In this document: piece by piece, positions 1 to 6,840 of the stretch | Layout of the letters: each line of letters opens with the position of its first letter | Numbering within the stretch: position 1 is the stretch's first letter | Source: DATDOY01 sp035293045 | GTDB lineage: Bacteria; Actinomycetota; Acidimicrobiia; IMCC26256; JACPCJ01 | Assembly (NCBI GenBank): GCA_035293045.1 | Contig: DATDOY010000011.1 | Span: 1 to 18,483, forward strand | Direction of reading: 5' to 3' | DNA length: 18,483 bases | Made by a program: the position numbers and the translations under genes | Notes under the pieces: generated by a model | What the model saw: only the letters and a program-made list of their open reading frames with translations | Told to the model about the DNA's origin: nothing | Database searches by the model: none

Positions 1-1
1 C

Positions 2-157
2 CTCCCCGACGGCACCGAGATGGTCATGCCCGGCGACAACACCGAGATGTCGGTCGTGCTCGAAAAGCCCATCGCCATGGACGAGGGCCTGCGGTTCGCC
101 ATCCGTGAGGGTGGCCGCACCGTGGGCGCCGGCCAGGTCACGAAGATCAACAAGTAA
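2..157 (+). CDS. tuf: Elongation factor Tu, C-terminal fragment (5' end outside window)
   Basis: The open frame from base 2 to the TAA at 155-157 encodes 51 residues that match the end of EF-Tu domain 3: MVMPGDN near the start, then RFAIREGGRTVGAGQV and the final KINK. EF-Tu is the GTPase that delivers aminoacyl-tRNA to the ribosomal A site. Domain 3 takes part in tRNA and EF-Ts contacts. Only the last eighth or so of the protein is present, so the GTPase motifs are not visible. rpsJ follows 31 bases later, the str-to-S10 junction seen where the two operons are adjacent. Identification is firm from the conserved C-terminal signature. Confidence 0.96.
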   Translation, partial: LPDGTEMVMPGDNTEMSVVLEKPIAMDEGLRFAIREGGRTVGAGQVTKINK

Positions 158-188
158 CGACCAGCAGAGAGACACGAGCACCCCGGTC

Positions 189-518
189 ATGGCCGACGCC
201 GCAGCAACCCAAAAAATCCGAATCAGGCTCAAGGCCTACGACCACGAGATCATCGACCAGTCGACGAAGAAGATCGTCGAGACGGTCGTGCGCACGGGTG
301 CCCAGGTCCGCGGCCCGGTGCCGTTGCCGACGGCGACGCACCGGTTCTGCGTGATCCGGTCACCGCACAAGGACAAGGATTCGCGCGAGCACTTCGAGAT
401 GCGGATCCACAAGCGGCTGCTCGACATCGTCGAGCCGACCGCCAAGACCGTCGACTCCCTCCAGCGGCTCGACCTGCCGGCGGGGATCGACATCGAGATC
501 AAGATCCAACACGTATAG
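189..518 (+). CDS. rpsJ: 30S ribosomal protein S10
   Basis: This 109-residue protein belongs to the S10 family (usual length about 102). Visible landmarks are KIRIRLKAYDHEIID near residue 9, the GPVPLPT loop, RSPHKDKDSREHFEMR and the C-terminal IEIKI. S10 sits in the 30S head, and in other bacteria it also partners NusB in antitermination. The ATG at 189 is chosen because an upstream in-frame ATG at 105 lies inside tuf and would add unrelated sequence. No strong Shine-Dalgarno is seen ahead of it. The gene follows tuf by 31 bases but is separated from rplC by 222 bases, so it may be expressed with tuf rather than with the rplC block; that is inference. Confidence 0.96.
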   Translation: MADAAATQKIRIRLKAYDHEIIDQSTKKIVETVVRTGAQVRGPVPLPTATHRFCVIRSPHKDKDSREHFEMRIHKRLLDIVEPTAKTVDSLQRLDLPAGIDIEIKIQHV

Positions 519-519
519 G

Positions 520-568
520 CGTGTGTGAGTGCTGAGTTGCGCCATGCGCAACTCAGCACTCACACACG
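520..568. repeat. Perfect 23-bp inverted repeat with 3-nt loop after rpsJ
   Basis: Arms 520-542 and 546-568 are exact reverse complements (left arm begins CGTGTGTGAGTGCTGAG) around the loop CAT at 543-545. In RNA this is a very stable hairpin starting two bases after the rpsJ stop. No T-tract follows (the next bases are ATGAGAAGGAAGG), so it does not look like a classical intrinsic terminator. It could be a dispersed palindromic repeat, an RNase III processing site, a barrier that protects the rpsJ 3' end, or an attenuating structure ahead of rplC. The sequence does not decide between these. Confidence 0.9.
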
Positions 569-614
569 ATGAGAAGGAAGGAAGCGCTCAGACAACCGAA
601 CCCACGCCGGGATG

Positions 615-644
615 CCGGCTCGCTCGATCATCGAGAGGAGCCGG
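615..644 (+). promoter_or_regulatory. Candidate stem-loop in the rplC leader
   Basis: CCGGCTC (615-621) pairs with GAGCCGG (638-644), and CTCG (623-626) pairs with CGAG (632-635) inside it, giving a two-part stem with small bulges. It lies between the large palindrome and the rplC start. It may be part of a structured leader, but a stem of this size can arise by chance in GC-rich DNA. Confidence 0.35.
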
Positions 645-680
645 GAACCACATCCTGAACGGGAGCGGTCCGATGCGGGC

Positions 681-708
681 CGGGGCGAAGGCAACGCGCA
701 ATGCCCCG
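681..708 (+). promoter_or_regulatory. Weak candidate stem-loop upstream of rplC
   Basis: CGGGGC (681-686) is complementary to GCCCCG (703-708) with a 16-nt loop. It ends 32 bases before the rplC ATG. I see no TANNNT-type -10 box between 569 and 740, so no promoter for rplC is called here. The pairing is short and is listed only because this gap is unusually long for the cluster. Confidence 0.22.
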
Positions 709-740
709 TCCATTCGGATACCACCTGAGAGCGGCGAGAC

Positions 741-1439
741 ATGGCACGAGCGATCCTTGGACAGAAGCTGGGCATGACCCAGGTGTGGGATGACGGCGGT
801 AACGTCGTCCCCGTCACCGTGGTCCACGCCGGCCCCTGCCAGGTAGTCCAGATCAAGACCCCCGAGCGTGACGGCTATTCCGCCGTGCAACTCAGTTTCG
901 GCCGGGTCCCAGAGCGCAAGCTCAACAAGCCCGAGCTCGGGCACCTCAAGGCCGGAAAGTCCGACCCGGCGCGCCGCCTCGCCGAGCTGAAGGTTGAGGA
1001 CCCCGCCGAGTTCGAACTCGGCCAGGTCATCCGCGCAGACGTGTTCGCCGCCGGCGACTTCGTCGACGTCACCGGCATCTCCAAGGGCAAGGGCTTTGCC
1101 GGCGGCATGAAGCGCCACAACTTCAAGGGCCAGGGCGCCAGCCACGGCAACCACAAGAAGCATCGTTCGCCGGGCGCCATCGGCGCCTGCGCCACGCCGG
1201 CTCGCGTCTTCAAGGGCACCCGCATGGCTGGCCAGATGGGGCGACACAAGGTGACGACCCTCAACCTCGAGGTGATCGAGGGTGACGCCGAGCGCGATCT
1301 CATCCTCATCAAGGGCGCCATCCCCGGCCCCAACGGCGCCATCGTGTTCGTCCGCGAGGCGGTCAAGACGCCCAAGCGCCAACCCCGCCACGCGCGTGCC
1401 GCGGCCGAGGCCGACGCCGGCGAGAAGGCAGCCAACTGA
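741..1439 (+). CDS. rplC: 50S ribosomal protein L3
   Basis: This 232-residue protein starts ARAILGQKLGMTQVWDD, the typical L3 N-terminus. It carries the central loop signature around GFAGGMKRHNFKGQGASHGN and PGAIGACATPARVFKGTRMAG. L3 is an early 23S rRNA-binding protein whose loop reaches toward the peptidyl transferase centre; it is methylated on a Gln in some bacteria. Length is slightly above the usual 205-220 because of an Ala/Lys-rich C-terminus (about residues 212-232). The TGA overlaps the rplD ATG by one base (TGATG), which suggests coupled translation. The start is set by homology; the ribosome binding site (GAGAGCGGCGAGAC) is only moderate. Confidence 0.97.
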   Translation: MARAILGQKLGMTQVWDDGGNVVPVTVVHAGPCQVVQIKTPERDGYSAVQLSFGRVPERKLNKPELGHLKAGKSDPARRLAELKVEDPAEFELGQVIRADVFAAGDFVDVTGISKGKGFAGGMKRHNFKGQGASHGNHKKHRSPGAIGACATPARVFKGTRMAGQMGRHKVTTLNLEVIEGDAERDLILIKGAIPGPNGAIVFVREAVKTPKRQPRHARAAAEADAGEKAAN

Positions 1440-2266
1440 TGGCCAAGATGGCGCAGACCCCCCAAGACCTCTCGATCGACCTGCGCGACGCCGCGGGCAA
1501 GGCGGCCGGCAAGACGACGCTCGCCGGCGCAATCTTCGGCATCACGCCCAACACGGCCGTGATGCATCAGGTCGTCACTGCGCAGCTGGCTGCGGGCCGC
1601 TCCGGCACGCACAGCACCAAGACGCGTGCCGAAGTGCAGGGCGGCGGCGCCAAGCCGTATCGCCAAAAGGGCACGGGCCGCGCCCGCCAGGGCTCGATCC
1701 GGGCTCCGCACTGGCGCGGCGGCGGCATCGCGCACGGACCCAAGCCCCGCGACTACTCGCAGCGGACCCCCAAGAAGATGGTGCGGCTCGCCGTGCGCTC
1801 GGCGCTGTCAGACCGCGCGTCCGAGGGCAAGGTCGTCGTCGTGAAGGACTGGGGCTTCGACGTGCCCAAGACCAAAGAAGCGCGCCTCGCTCTCGATGCG
1901 CTCGGCACGGCGTCGTCCGACCGCGTGCTCATCGTGCTGTCGCGCGAGGACGAGACGGCGTGGAAGTCGTTCCGCAACCTCAGCGGCGATCGCCGCGTGC
2001 ACGTGATCGAGGACACGCAGATCAACGCGTACGAAGTGCTCGTCCATGACTGGGTTGTCTTCACCCAGGGGACGCTCGAGTCGGTGACCAACCGTCTCTC
2101 TGGATCGCGTGAGGCATCGAATGCGGACTCCCCCCCGCAAGCGGGGACCCCGTCCACATCCGATGCCTCTTCCCCCATTTCCGCGTCGTCCGCCGACGAC
2201 TCGAGCGTCCCTGGCTCCGACACGCCAGAGGCTCCTGTTCCTCAGGATGAAGGTGATGGCGAATGA
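1439..2266 (+). CDS. rplD: 50S ribosomal protein L4 with acidic C-terminal extension
   Basis: Residues 1-220 are an L4 core, including GGGAKPYRQKGTGRARQGS and PHWRGGGIAHGPKPRDY, the extended loop that lines the exit tunnel. L4 binds 23S rRNA, and in E. coli it represses the S10 operon. The protein is 275 residues against about 205-220 usual: residues 221-275 are an added Ser/Pro/Asp/Glu-rich tail ending QDEGDGE, probably disordered. The DNA for this tail contains a long imperfect palindrome at 2111-2169. The start shares a base with the rplC stop, and the end overlaps rplW by four bases (ATGA). Confidence 0.96.
   Translation: MAKMAQTPQDLSIDLRDAAGKAAGKTTLAGAIFGITPNTAVMHQVVTAQLAAGRSGTHSTKTRAEVQGGGAKPYRQKGTGRARQGSIRAPHWRGGGIAHGPKPRDYSQRTPKKMVRLAVRSALSDRASEGKVVVVKDWGFDVPKTKEARLALDALGTASSDRVLIVLSREDETAWKSFRNLSGDRRVHVIEDTQINAYEVLVHDWVVFTQGTLESVTNRLSGSREASNADSPPQAGTPSTSDASSPISASSADDSSVPGSDTPEAPVPQDEGDGE
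2111..2169. repeat. 59-nt imperfect palindrome inside the rplD 3' extension
   Basis: Paired blocks are 2111-2119 with 2161-2169 (GAGGCATCG/CGATGCCTC), 2121-2123 with 2157-2159, 2125-2128 with 2152-2155 (GGAC/GTCC) and 2133-2136 with 2143-2146 (CCCC/GGGG). That makes 20 base pairs with single mismatches and one internal loop. It lies wholly in the coding tail of L4, outside the conserved core. It could be an inserted palindromic element that became coding, or an mRNA structure ahead of rplW. Pairing is read directly; function is unknown. Confidence 0.6.
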
Positions 2267-2559
2267 CCGCACGTGAGGCACGCGACGTGATCATCCGGCC
2301 GGTGATCTCGGAGAAGAGCTACGCGCTCATGGACCAGAACACCTACACCTTCGTGGTCCACCCCGACGCCAACAAGATCGAGATCCGTCACGCCGTCGAG
2401 AGCATCTTCGGTGTGCGGGTCAAGAACGTCAACACGCTCACCCGCCACGGGAAGCGTCGCCGCAATCGTCGAACCGGGATGTGGAGCAAGCTGGCCGACG
2501 AGCGGCGCGCCATCGTCAAGGTCGCCGAGGGCGACCGGATCGATTTGTTCGAGGTCTGA
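2263..2559 (+). CDS. rplW: 50S ribosomal protein L23
   Basis: This 98-residue protein has L23 features: DVIIRPVISEKSY at the N-terminus, YTFVVHPDANKIEIRHAVE, then GVRVKNVNTL and a basic loop KRRRNRRTG. L23 sits at the tunnel exit and is the docking site for trigger factor and SRP. Length matches the family. The ATG overlaps the rplD stop (ATGA), and rplB starts four bases after its TGA, so translation is probably coupled through this stretch. No anomaly seen. Confidence 0.97.
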   Translation: MTAREARDVIIRPVISEKSYALMDQNTYTFVVHPDANKIEIRHAVESIFGVRVKNVNTLTRHGKRRRNRRTGMWSKLADERRAIVKVAEGDRIDLFEV

Positions 2560-2563
2560 GGTC

Positions 2564-3400
2564 ATGCCCATCCGCAAGCGCAAGCCCACCAGCCCTGGGC
2601 GCCGATTCCAGACGGTCTCCGACTTCTCGGAGATCACCAAGACGCGGCCCGAGAAGAGCCTCACGCGTCCGAAGCCGAGCACGGGTGGCCGCAACAACGC
2701 CGGCAAGATCACGTCGCGGCACCGCGGTGGCGGCCACAAACAGAACTACCGCGTGGTCGACTTCAAGCGCGACAAGGACGGCGTTCCCGCCAAGGTCGCG
2801 GCCATCGAGTACGACCCGAACCGCAACGCCCGCATCGTCCTGCTCCACTATGCCGACGGCGAGAAGCGCTACATCCTCGCCCCCATCGGCGTGAAGGTCG
2901 GCGACCAACTGCAGAGCGGCCACGGTTCGGAGATCCGCCCCGGCAACGCGCTGCCCCTCCGCTACATCCCGGTGGGGACCCAGGTGCACAACGTCGAGCT
3001 CAAGCCCGGCGCCGGCGGCAAGATGGCGCGCAGCGGTGGTTCGTCGGTGCAGCTCGTGGCGAAGGAAGGCAAGCTCGCAACGCTGCGGCTGCCCTCCACC
3101 GAGATGCGGCGCGTTTCGATCGACTGCCGGGCCACGGTCGGCCAAGTCGGCAACGCGGAGGCCGAGCTGATCAAGATCGGCAAGGCCGGTCGTTCGCGCT
3201 GGAAGGGCAAGCGTCCGCAGACCCGCGGCGTCGCCATGAACCCGGCCGACCACCCGCTCGGCGGTGGCGAGGGCAAGAGCTCAGGCGGACGCCCGCCGGT
3301 CTCGCCCTGGGGAAAGCCCGAGGGACGCACGCGCAACAAGAAGAAGCAGAGCCAGAAGTACATCGTCCGACGTCGTCGCTCACGCGGCGCCCGCCGGTAG
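2564..3400 (+). CDS. rplB: 50S ribosomal protein L2
   Basis: This 278-residue protein is a complete L2: IRKRKPTSPGRRF at the start, GGRNNAGKITSRHRGGGHKQ, the SH3-like core, and the C-terminal loop that approaches the peptidyl transferase centre. L2 is needed for subunit joining and peptidyl transfer. The normally conserved DHPHGGGEG loop reads DHPLGGGEG here (codon CTC at 3256-3258), so the second histidine is lost while the first is kept. The ATG at 2564 follows the rplW stop by four bases. A larger in-frame opening from 2411 lies inside rplW and is not used. Confidence 0.97.
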   Translation: MPIRKRKPTSPGRRFQTVSDFSEITKTRPEKSLTRPKPSTGGRNNAGKITSRHRGGGHKQNYRVVDFKRDKDGVPAKVAAIEYDPNRNARIVLLHYADGEKRYILAPIGVKVGDQLQSGHGSEIRPGNALPLRYIPVGTQVHNVELKPGAGGKMARSGGSSVQLVAKEGKLATLRLPSTEMRRVSIDCRATVGQVGNAEAELIKIGKAGRSRWKGKRPQTRGVAMNPADHPLGGGEGKSSGGRPPVSPWGKPEGRTRNKKKQSQKYIVRRRRSRGARR

Positions 3401-3426
3401 AGGCCAGTGAGAGAGAGGCGTAGCTC

Positions 3427-3702
3427 ATGCCGCGCAGCCTGAAGAAAGGCCCGTTCGTCGACGACCACTTGAAGAAGAAGGTCGACGCCATGAACGAGGC
3501 CGGCGAAAAGCGGGTGATCAAGACCTGGTCACGACGCTCGACCATCACGCCCGAAATGGTGGGCCACACGCTCGCGGTCCACGACGGTCGCAAGCACGTT
3601 CCGGTGTACGTCACCGAGGCCATGGTCGGTCACAAGCTCGGCGAGTTCGCACCGACGCGCACGTTCCGCACCCACGCGGGCGGCGAGAGGTCCACGAGGT
3701 AG
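3427..3702 (+). CDS. rpsS: 30S ribosomal protein S19
   Basis: This 91-residue protein matches S19 from end to end: PRSLKKGPFVDDHLKKKV, IKTWSRRSTI, then the GHTLAVHDGRKHVPVYV core and GHKLGEFAPTRTFRTHAG. S19 lies in the 30S head, binds 16S rRNA with S13 and contacts the large subunit through bridge B1a. An AGAGAGG purine run just upstream is a good ribosome binding site for the ATG at 3427. The stop is two bases from the rplV ATG. Confidence 0.97.
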   Translation: MPRSLKKGPFVDDHLKKKVDAMNEAGEKRVIKTWSRRSTITPEMVGHTLAVHDGRKHVPVYVTEAMVGHKLGEFAPTRTFRTHAGGERSTR

Positions 3703-3704
3703 TC

Positions 3705-4511
3705 ATGCCCGAAGTCAAAGCCACGCATCGTTACCTGCGGACCTCGCCGTTCAAGGTGCGCGAGGTGCTCGACCTCGTCCGGGGTCTCCCGGTTGAGGAG
3801 GCGCGCCAGGTGCTCACGTTCCACTCGCGTGGCTCGGCCCGCGAGGTGCTCAAGGTGCTCAACTCGGCGGTCGCCAACGCGGAGCACAACAGCCACATCC
3901 CCGGCGAGGAGTTGTTTGTCTCGAAGTGCTTCGCCGACGAGGGCATCACCCTCAAGCGCTGGCGTCCACGCGCCCGCGGCCGCGCCACGCGCATCCGCAA
4001 GCGGACCTCGCACGTCACGGTGATCGTCGACCGGATGACCGCCGACATGCTCGCTGCCCAGCGGGCCCGCGAGGAGACCAAGACCTCGTCCCGCGCCTCT
4101 CGCGTCGCCGCCAGCCGGAAGGCCGAAGATCAGCAGTCGAAGCGGGCCAAGCAGGAAATCGACGAGGTCGAACAGGAACTCAACAAGGTTAAAGACACAG
4201 CGGAAGCTGGTGCAGCGCCAGCGGCGGAAGGCTCCGAGGGCACCTCGGAGACATCCGCCTCCAGTGCCACAAAGGGCGGCGCTGAAGAGGGCGACGCCGG
4301 GAGTGCCGAGGCGTCGGGGGACGCTGAGGCCGACTCTGGCGACGGAGACCCCGCGGCGGAGACGGCAGACGAGGTCTCGACCTCGGCTGCCGACGAGCCC
4401 CCGGCGGCGGAGGAGACAGCGGAGGACGAAGCGGCCTCCGGAGCCGAAGGCGCGGGACCCGAGAACGCCGGAGCGCCAACCGCACAAGACAACGACAAGG
4501 ACGCGAAGTAA
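3705..4511 (+). CDS. rplV: 50S ribosomal protein L22 with very long acidic tail
   Basis: Residues 1-112 form a normal L22: RYLRTSPFKVREVLDLVRG, VLNSAVANAEHN, and the tunnel beta-hairpin around LKRWRPRARGRATRIRKRTSH. L22 binds several 23S domains and narrows the exit tunnel with L4. The protein is 268 residues, more than twice the usual 110-115. Residues 113-150 are a basic linker, 140-165 look helical or coiled (EIDEVEQELNKVK), and 164-268 are an Ala/Glu/Asp/Gly/Ser-rich acidic tail. Tails on L22 occur in other actinobacteria; this one is long. The TAA shares a base with the rpsC ATG. Confidence 0.96.
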   Translation: MPEVKATHRYLRTSPFKVREVLDLVRGLPVEEARQVLTFHSRGSAREVLKVLNSAVANAEHNSHIPGEELFVSKCFADEGITLKRWRPRARGRATRIRKRTSHVTVIVDRMTADMLAAQRAREETKTSSRASRVAASRKAEDQQSKRAKQEIDEVEQELNKVKDTAEAGAAPAAEGSEGTSETSASSATKGGAEEGDAGSAEASGDAEADSGDGDPAAETADEVSTSAADEPPAAEETAEDEAASGAEGAGPENAGAPTAQDNDKDAK

Positions 4512-5539
4512 TGGGTCAAAAAGTCAACCCATACGGATTCCGACTCGGAATCGTCACCGACTGGAAGTCCCGTTGGTTCGGCGACCGGAAGGAATACACC
4601 GAGTATCTCGCCGAGGACGTCCACATCCGGCAGTACCTCGCCAACCAGCTCTACCGCGCCGCGGTGTCCCGCGTCGAGATCGAGCGCACGCGCGACAAGC
4701 TCCGCATCGACGTTCACACCGCCCGTCCCGGAATCGTCATCGGCCGACGGGGTGCCGAGGCGGACCGCCTCCGCCAAGGCCTTGCCAAGATCACCGGCAA
4801 CCCCCAGGTCCAGCTCAACATCCAAGAGGTCAAGCAGCCCGAACTCGACGCCACCCTCCTCGCCCAGGGCGTCGGGGATCAGCTCGCCGGGCGTGTCGCG
4901 TTCCGCCGGGCGATGAAGCGCTGTGTCCAGACCGCCATGCGCGCCGGTGCGCAGGGAATCCGCGTGCAGTGCTCGGGCCGCCTCGGCGGCGCCGAGATGG
5001 CACGTACCGAGTGGTACCGCGAGGGTCGCGTCCCGCTGCACACCCTCCGCGCCGACGTCGACTACGGCTTCGCCGAGGCCCGCACGACCCAGGGCCGCAT
5101 CGGCGTCAAGGTCTGGGTCTACAAGGGCGACATCCTCCCCTACAAGAGCGCCGCCGAGGACAAGATCACCAAGGAAGCGGCGATGGCCGTGGGCGAGACC
5201 GCCGGTGAGGCTCGTCCCCGCCGCGTCATCCGTGCCGGCGGTGGTCGGCGCAAGGAGGACACCGGCGAGGAGACGACCGAGGCCGCGGAGGCCGCGGAGG
5301 TCAGCACCGCCGCCGACGTCGCCGAAGATGTCCAGGTCGCCGAGACGGTGGAGGTCGCCGAGACGGCCGACGGCGCCGAGCCGGAAGGCGCGGTCACGGT
5401 CGAGGGCGACATCGAGGATCACGAGCTCAAGCTCGAGGCCGACGAGCGCACCGAGAAGCTCCTCTCGGAAGAGGAAGAGATCGAGCGCCGGTTCCGCAAG
5501 GACCACCACGAGACGCCGCATTTCCGGAGTGACGACTGA
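4511..5539 (+). CDS. rpsC: 30S ribosomal protein S3 with acidic C-terminal extension
   Basis: This is S3: MGQKVNPYGFRLGI at the start, a type II KH domain with the GxxG loop in IVIGRRG (residues 75-81), and the C-terminal domain with GRLGGAEMARTEWYREGRVPL truncated here to GRLGGAEMART and HTLRADVDYG. S3 forms part of the mRNA entry tunnel and helicase site. The family is usually 210-275 residues and this one is 342. Residues from about 247 on are Glu/Ala/Val-rich with a repeated VAET motif, ending in a charged stretch EEEIERRFRKDHHE. It is coupled to rplV and rplP by one-base overlaps. Confidence 0.96.
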   Translation: MGQKVNPYGFRLGIVTDWKSRWFGDRKEYTEYLAEDVHIRQYLANQLYRAAVSRVEIERTRDKLRIDVHTARPGIVIGRRGAEADRLRQGLAKITGNPQVQLNIQEVKQPELDATLLAQGVGDQLAGRVAFRRAMKRCVQTAMRAGAQGIRVQCSGRLGGAEMARTEWYREGRVPLHTLRADVDYGFAEARTTQGRIGVKVWVYKGDILPYKSAAEDKITKEAAMAVGETAGEARPRRVIRAGGGRRKEDTGEETTEAAEAAEVSTAADVAEDVQVAETVEVAETADGAEPEGAVTVEGDIEDHELKLEADERTEKLLSEEEEIERRFRKDHHETPHFRSDD

Positions 5540-5952
5540 TGTTGATGCCGAGGAAGGTTCGTCACCGCAAGACCCAGCGCGGCCGCATGCGTGGGTTGTC
5601 CAAGGGCCACAGCAAGCTCAACTTCGGCGACTTCGGCCTCCAGTCCCTCGACCCCGGCTGGATCACCAACCGCCAGATCGAGGCCGCCCGTATCGCGATG
5701 ACCCGTCACATCAAGCGCGGCGGGAAGGTCTGGATCACCGTGTTTCCCGACAAGCCGGTGACCCAGAAGCCGGCCGAGACGCGCATGGGATCAGGCAAGG
5801 GCAACCCCGAGCACTGGGTCGCCGTTGTCAAGCCCGGGCGGATCATGTTCGAACTCTCGGGCGTTCCCGAGGACGTCGCTCGTGAGGCGTTGCGCCTCGC
5901 CGGCCACAAGCTTTCCGTCAAGACCAAGTTCGTGAGCCGAGAGGAGGACTGA
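5539..5952 (+). CDS. rplP: 50S ribosomal protein L16
   Basis: This 137-residue L16 begins MLMPRKVRHRKTQRGRM and contains WITNRQIEAARIAMTRHIKR, VFPDKPVTQKPAETRMGSGK and EHWVAVVKPGRIMFEL. L16 helps place tRNA in the A and P sites and is one of the last proteins added to the 50S. The ATG at 5539 shares a base with the rpsC TGA; a second in-frame ATG at 5545 is possible, but the MLMPR start is the family pattern. The stop overlaps rpmC by one base. Length and motifs are ordinary. Confidence 0.97.
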   Translation: MLMPRKVRHRKTQRGRMRGLSKGHSKLNFGDFGLQSLDPGWITNRQIEAARIAMTRHIKRGGKVWITVFPDKPVTQKPAETRMGSGKGNPEHWVAVVKPGRIMFELSGVPEDVAREALRLAGHKLSVKTKFVSREED

Positions 5953-6188
5953 TGGCCAACGCCGCCGAACTCCGCGATCTCGACGACGCCGAGTTGCTGA
6001 CCCGTTATGCGGAAGCGAAAGAGGAGCTGTTCAACCTCCGCTTCCAACTCGCCACCGGGCAGCTCGACGCCACCTCTCGGGTGGGCCAGGTCAAAAAGGA
6101 CATCGCCCGCATCACGACCATCGTGCGCGAGCGCGAGATCGAGGCTGCCGAAGCGCAGCCCGAGCAAGCACAGGAAGGGGACAGCTGA
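5952..6188 (+). CDS. rpmC: 50S ribosomal protein L29
   Basis: This 78-residue helical protein has the L29 signature: ELRDLDDAEL, then KEELFNLRFQLATGQL and IARITTIVREREIE. L29 lies beside L23 at the tunnel exit. The family is usually 60-70 residues; the extra C-terminal stretch is Ala/Glu/Gln-rich (EAAEAQPEQAQEGDS), a small version of the acidic tails on L4, L22 and S3 in this cluster. One-base TGATG overlaps join it to rplP and rpsQ. Confidence 0.96.
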   Translation: MANAAELRDLDDAELLTRYAEAKEELFNLRFQLATGQLDATSRVGQVKKDIARITTIVREREIEAAEAQPEQAQEGDS

Positions 6189-6475
6189 TGGCGGACGAAA
6201 CCGCCGAGAGCGCGACCACCCCAACACGCGCCGCCCGCAAAGTGCGCACGGGTGTCGTGGTGTCCGACAAGCCCGACAAGACCGTCGTGGTGCAGGTGAC
6301 CGAGTCCGTTCGTCACCCGCGCTACGAGAAGACCATCCGGCGCACGCAGAAGTTTCACGTGCACGACGAGGCGAACGACGCTCGCCAGGGCGACACCGTG
6401 CGGATCATGGAGACGCGCCCGATGTCGAAGATGAAGCGTTGGCGCGTCGTGGAAGTGGTTGAGCGCGCCCGATGA
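6188..6475 (+). CDS. rpsQ: 30S ribosomal protein S17
   Basis: This 95-residue protein carries the S17 OB-fold: KVRTGVVVSDKPDKTVVVQV, then RHPRYEKTIRRTQKFHVHDE and RIMETRPMSKMKRWRVVEVV. S17 is a primary 16S rRNA-binding protein of the 30S body. The first 17 residues (ADETAESATTPTRAARK) precede the conserved core and are not typical of short S17 proteins. The start overlaps the rpmC stop by one base, and the end overlaps rplN by four (ATGA). Confidence 0.96.
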   Translation: MADETAESATTPTRAARKVRTGVVVSDKPDKTVVVQVTESVRHPRYEKTIRRTQKFHVHDEANDARQGDTVRIMETRPMSKMKRWRVVEVVERAR

Positions 6476-6840
6476 TCCAGCAGGAATCTCGCCTTCGGGT
6501 GGCCGACAACTCGGGCGCCAAGGAAGTGCTGTGCATTCGCGTGCTCGGCGGCACCAAGCGTCGCTACGCGGGCATCGGTGACATCTTCATCGCCACCGTG
6601 AAGGACGCCATCCCCGGCGCCACCGTGAAGAAGGGCGACGTCGTGCGCTGCGTCGTGGTGCGCACCAAGAAGGAGCGCCGCCGCACCGACGGCAGCTACA
6701 TCCGCTTCGATGAGAACGCAGCCGTCCTCATCGACAACAACGACCAGCCGCGTGGCACGCGCATCTTCGGCCCCGTCGGCCGTGAACTCCGCGATCGCCG
6801 GTTCATGCGGATCGTCTCGTTGGCGCCGGAGGTGATCTGA
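6472..6840 (+). CDS. rplN: 50S ribosomal protein L14
   Basis: This 122-residue protein is a textbook-length L14: MIQQESRLRVADNSGAKEV, CIRVLGGTKRRYAGIGD, VKKGDVVRCVVVRTKK, then GSYIRFDENAAVLI and GTRIFGPVGRELR. L14 sits on the 50S subunit interface (bridge B8) and is where the silencing factor RsfS binds. The ATG overlaps the rpsQ stop as ATGA, and the TGA shares a base with the rplX ATG. No oddity seen. Confidence 0.98.
   Translation: MIQQESRLRVADNSGAKEVLCIRVLGGTKRRYAGIGDIFIATVKDAIPGATVKKGDVVRCVVVRTKKERRRTDGSYIRFDENAAVLIDNNDQPRGTRIFGPVGRELRDRRFMRIVSLAPEVI

Noticed and set aside
529..777. 82-codon plus-strand ORF in the rpsJ-rplC gap
   Set aside because: It begins inside the palindrome arm and runs 37 bases into rplC in another frame, with no motif. 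Unlike the other gap ORFs it does not end at a start codon.
588..1532. 314-codon minus-strand open frame over rplC
   Set aside because: It lies antisense to L3, its composition is artefact-like, and it has no plausible start context.
4130..5521. 463-codon open frame on the minus strand across rplV and rpsC
   Set aside because: It is antisense to two certain genes, and its Leu/Val/Gly/Asp-rich product is what GC-rich coding DNA gives in reverse. No motif is recognised.
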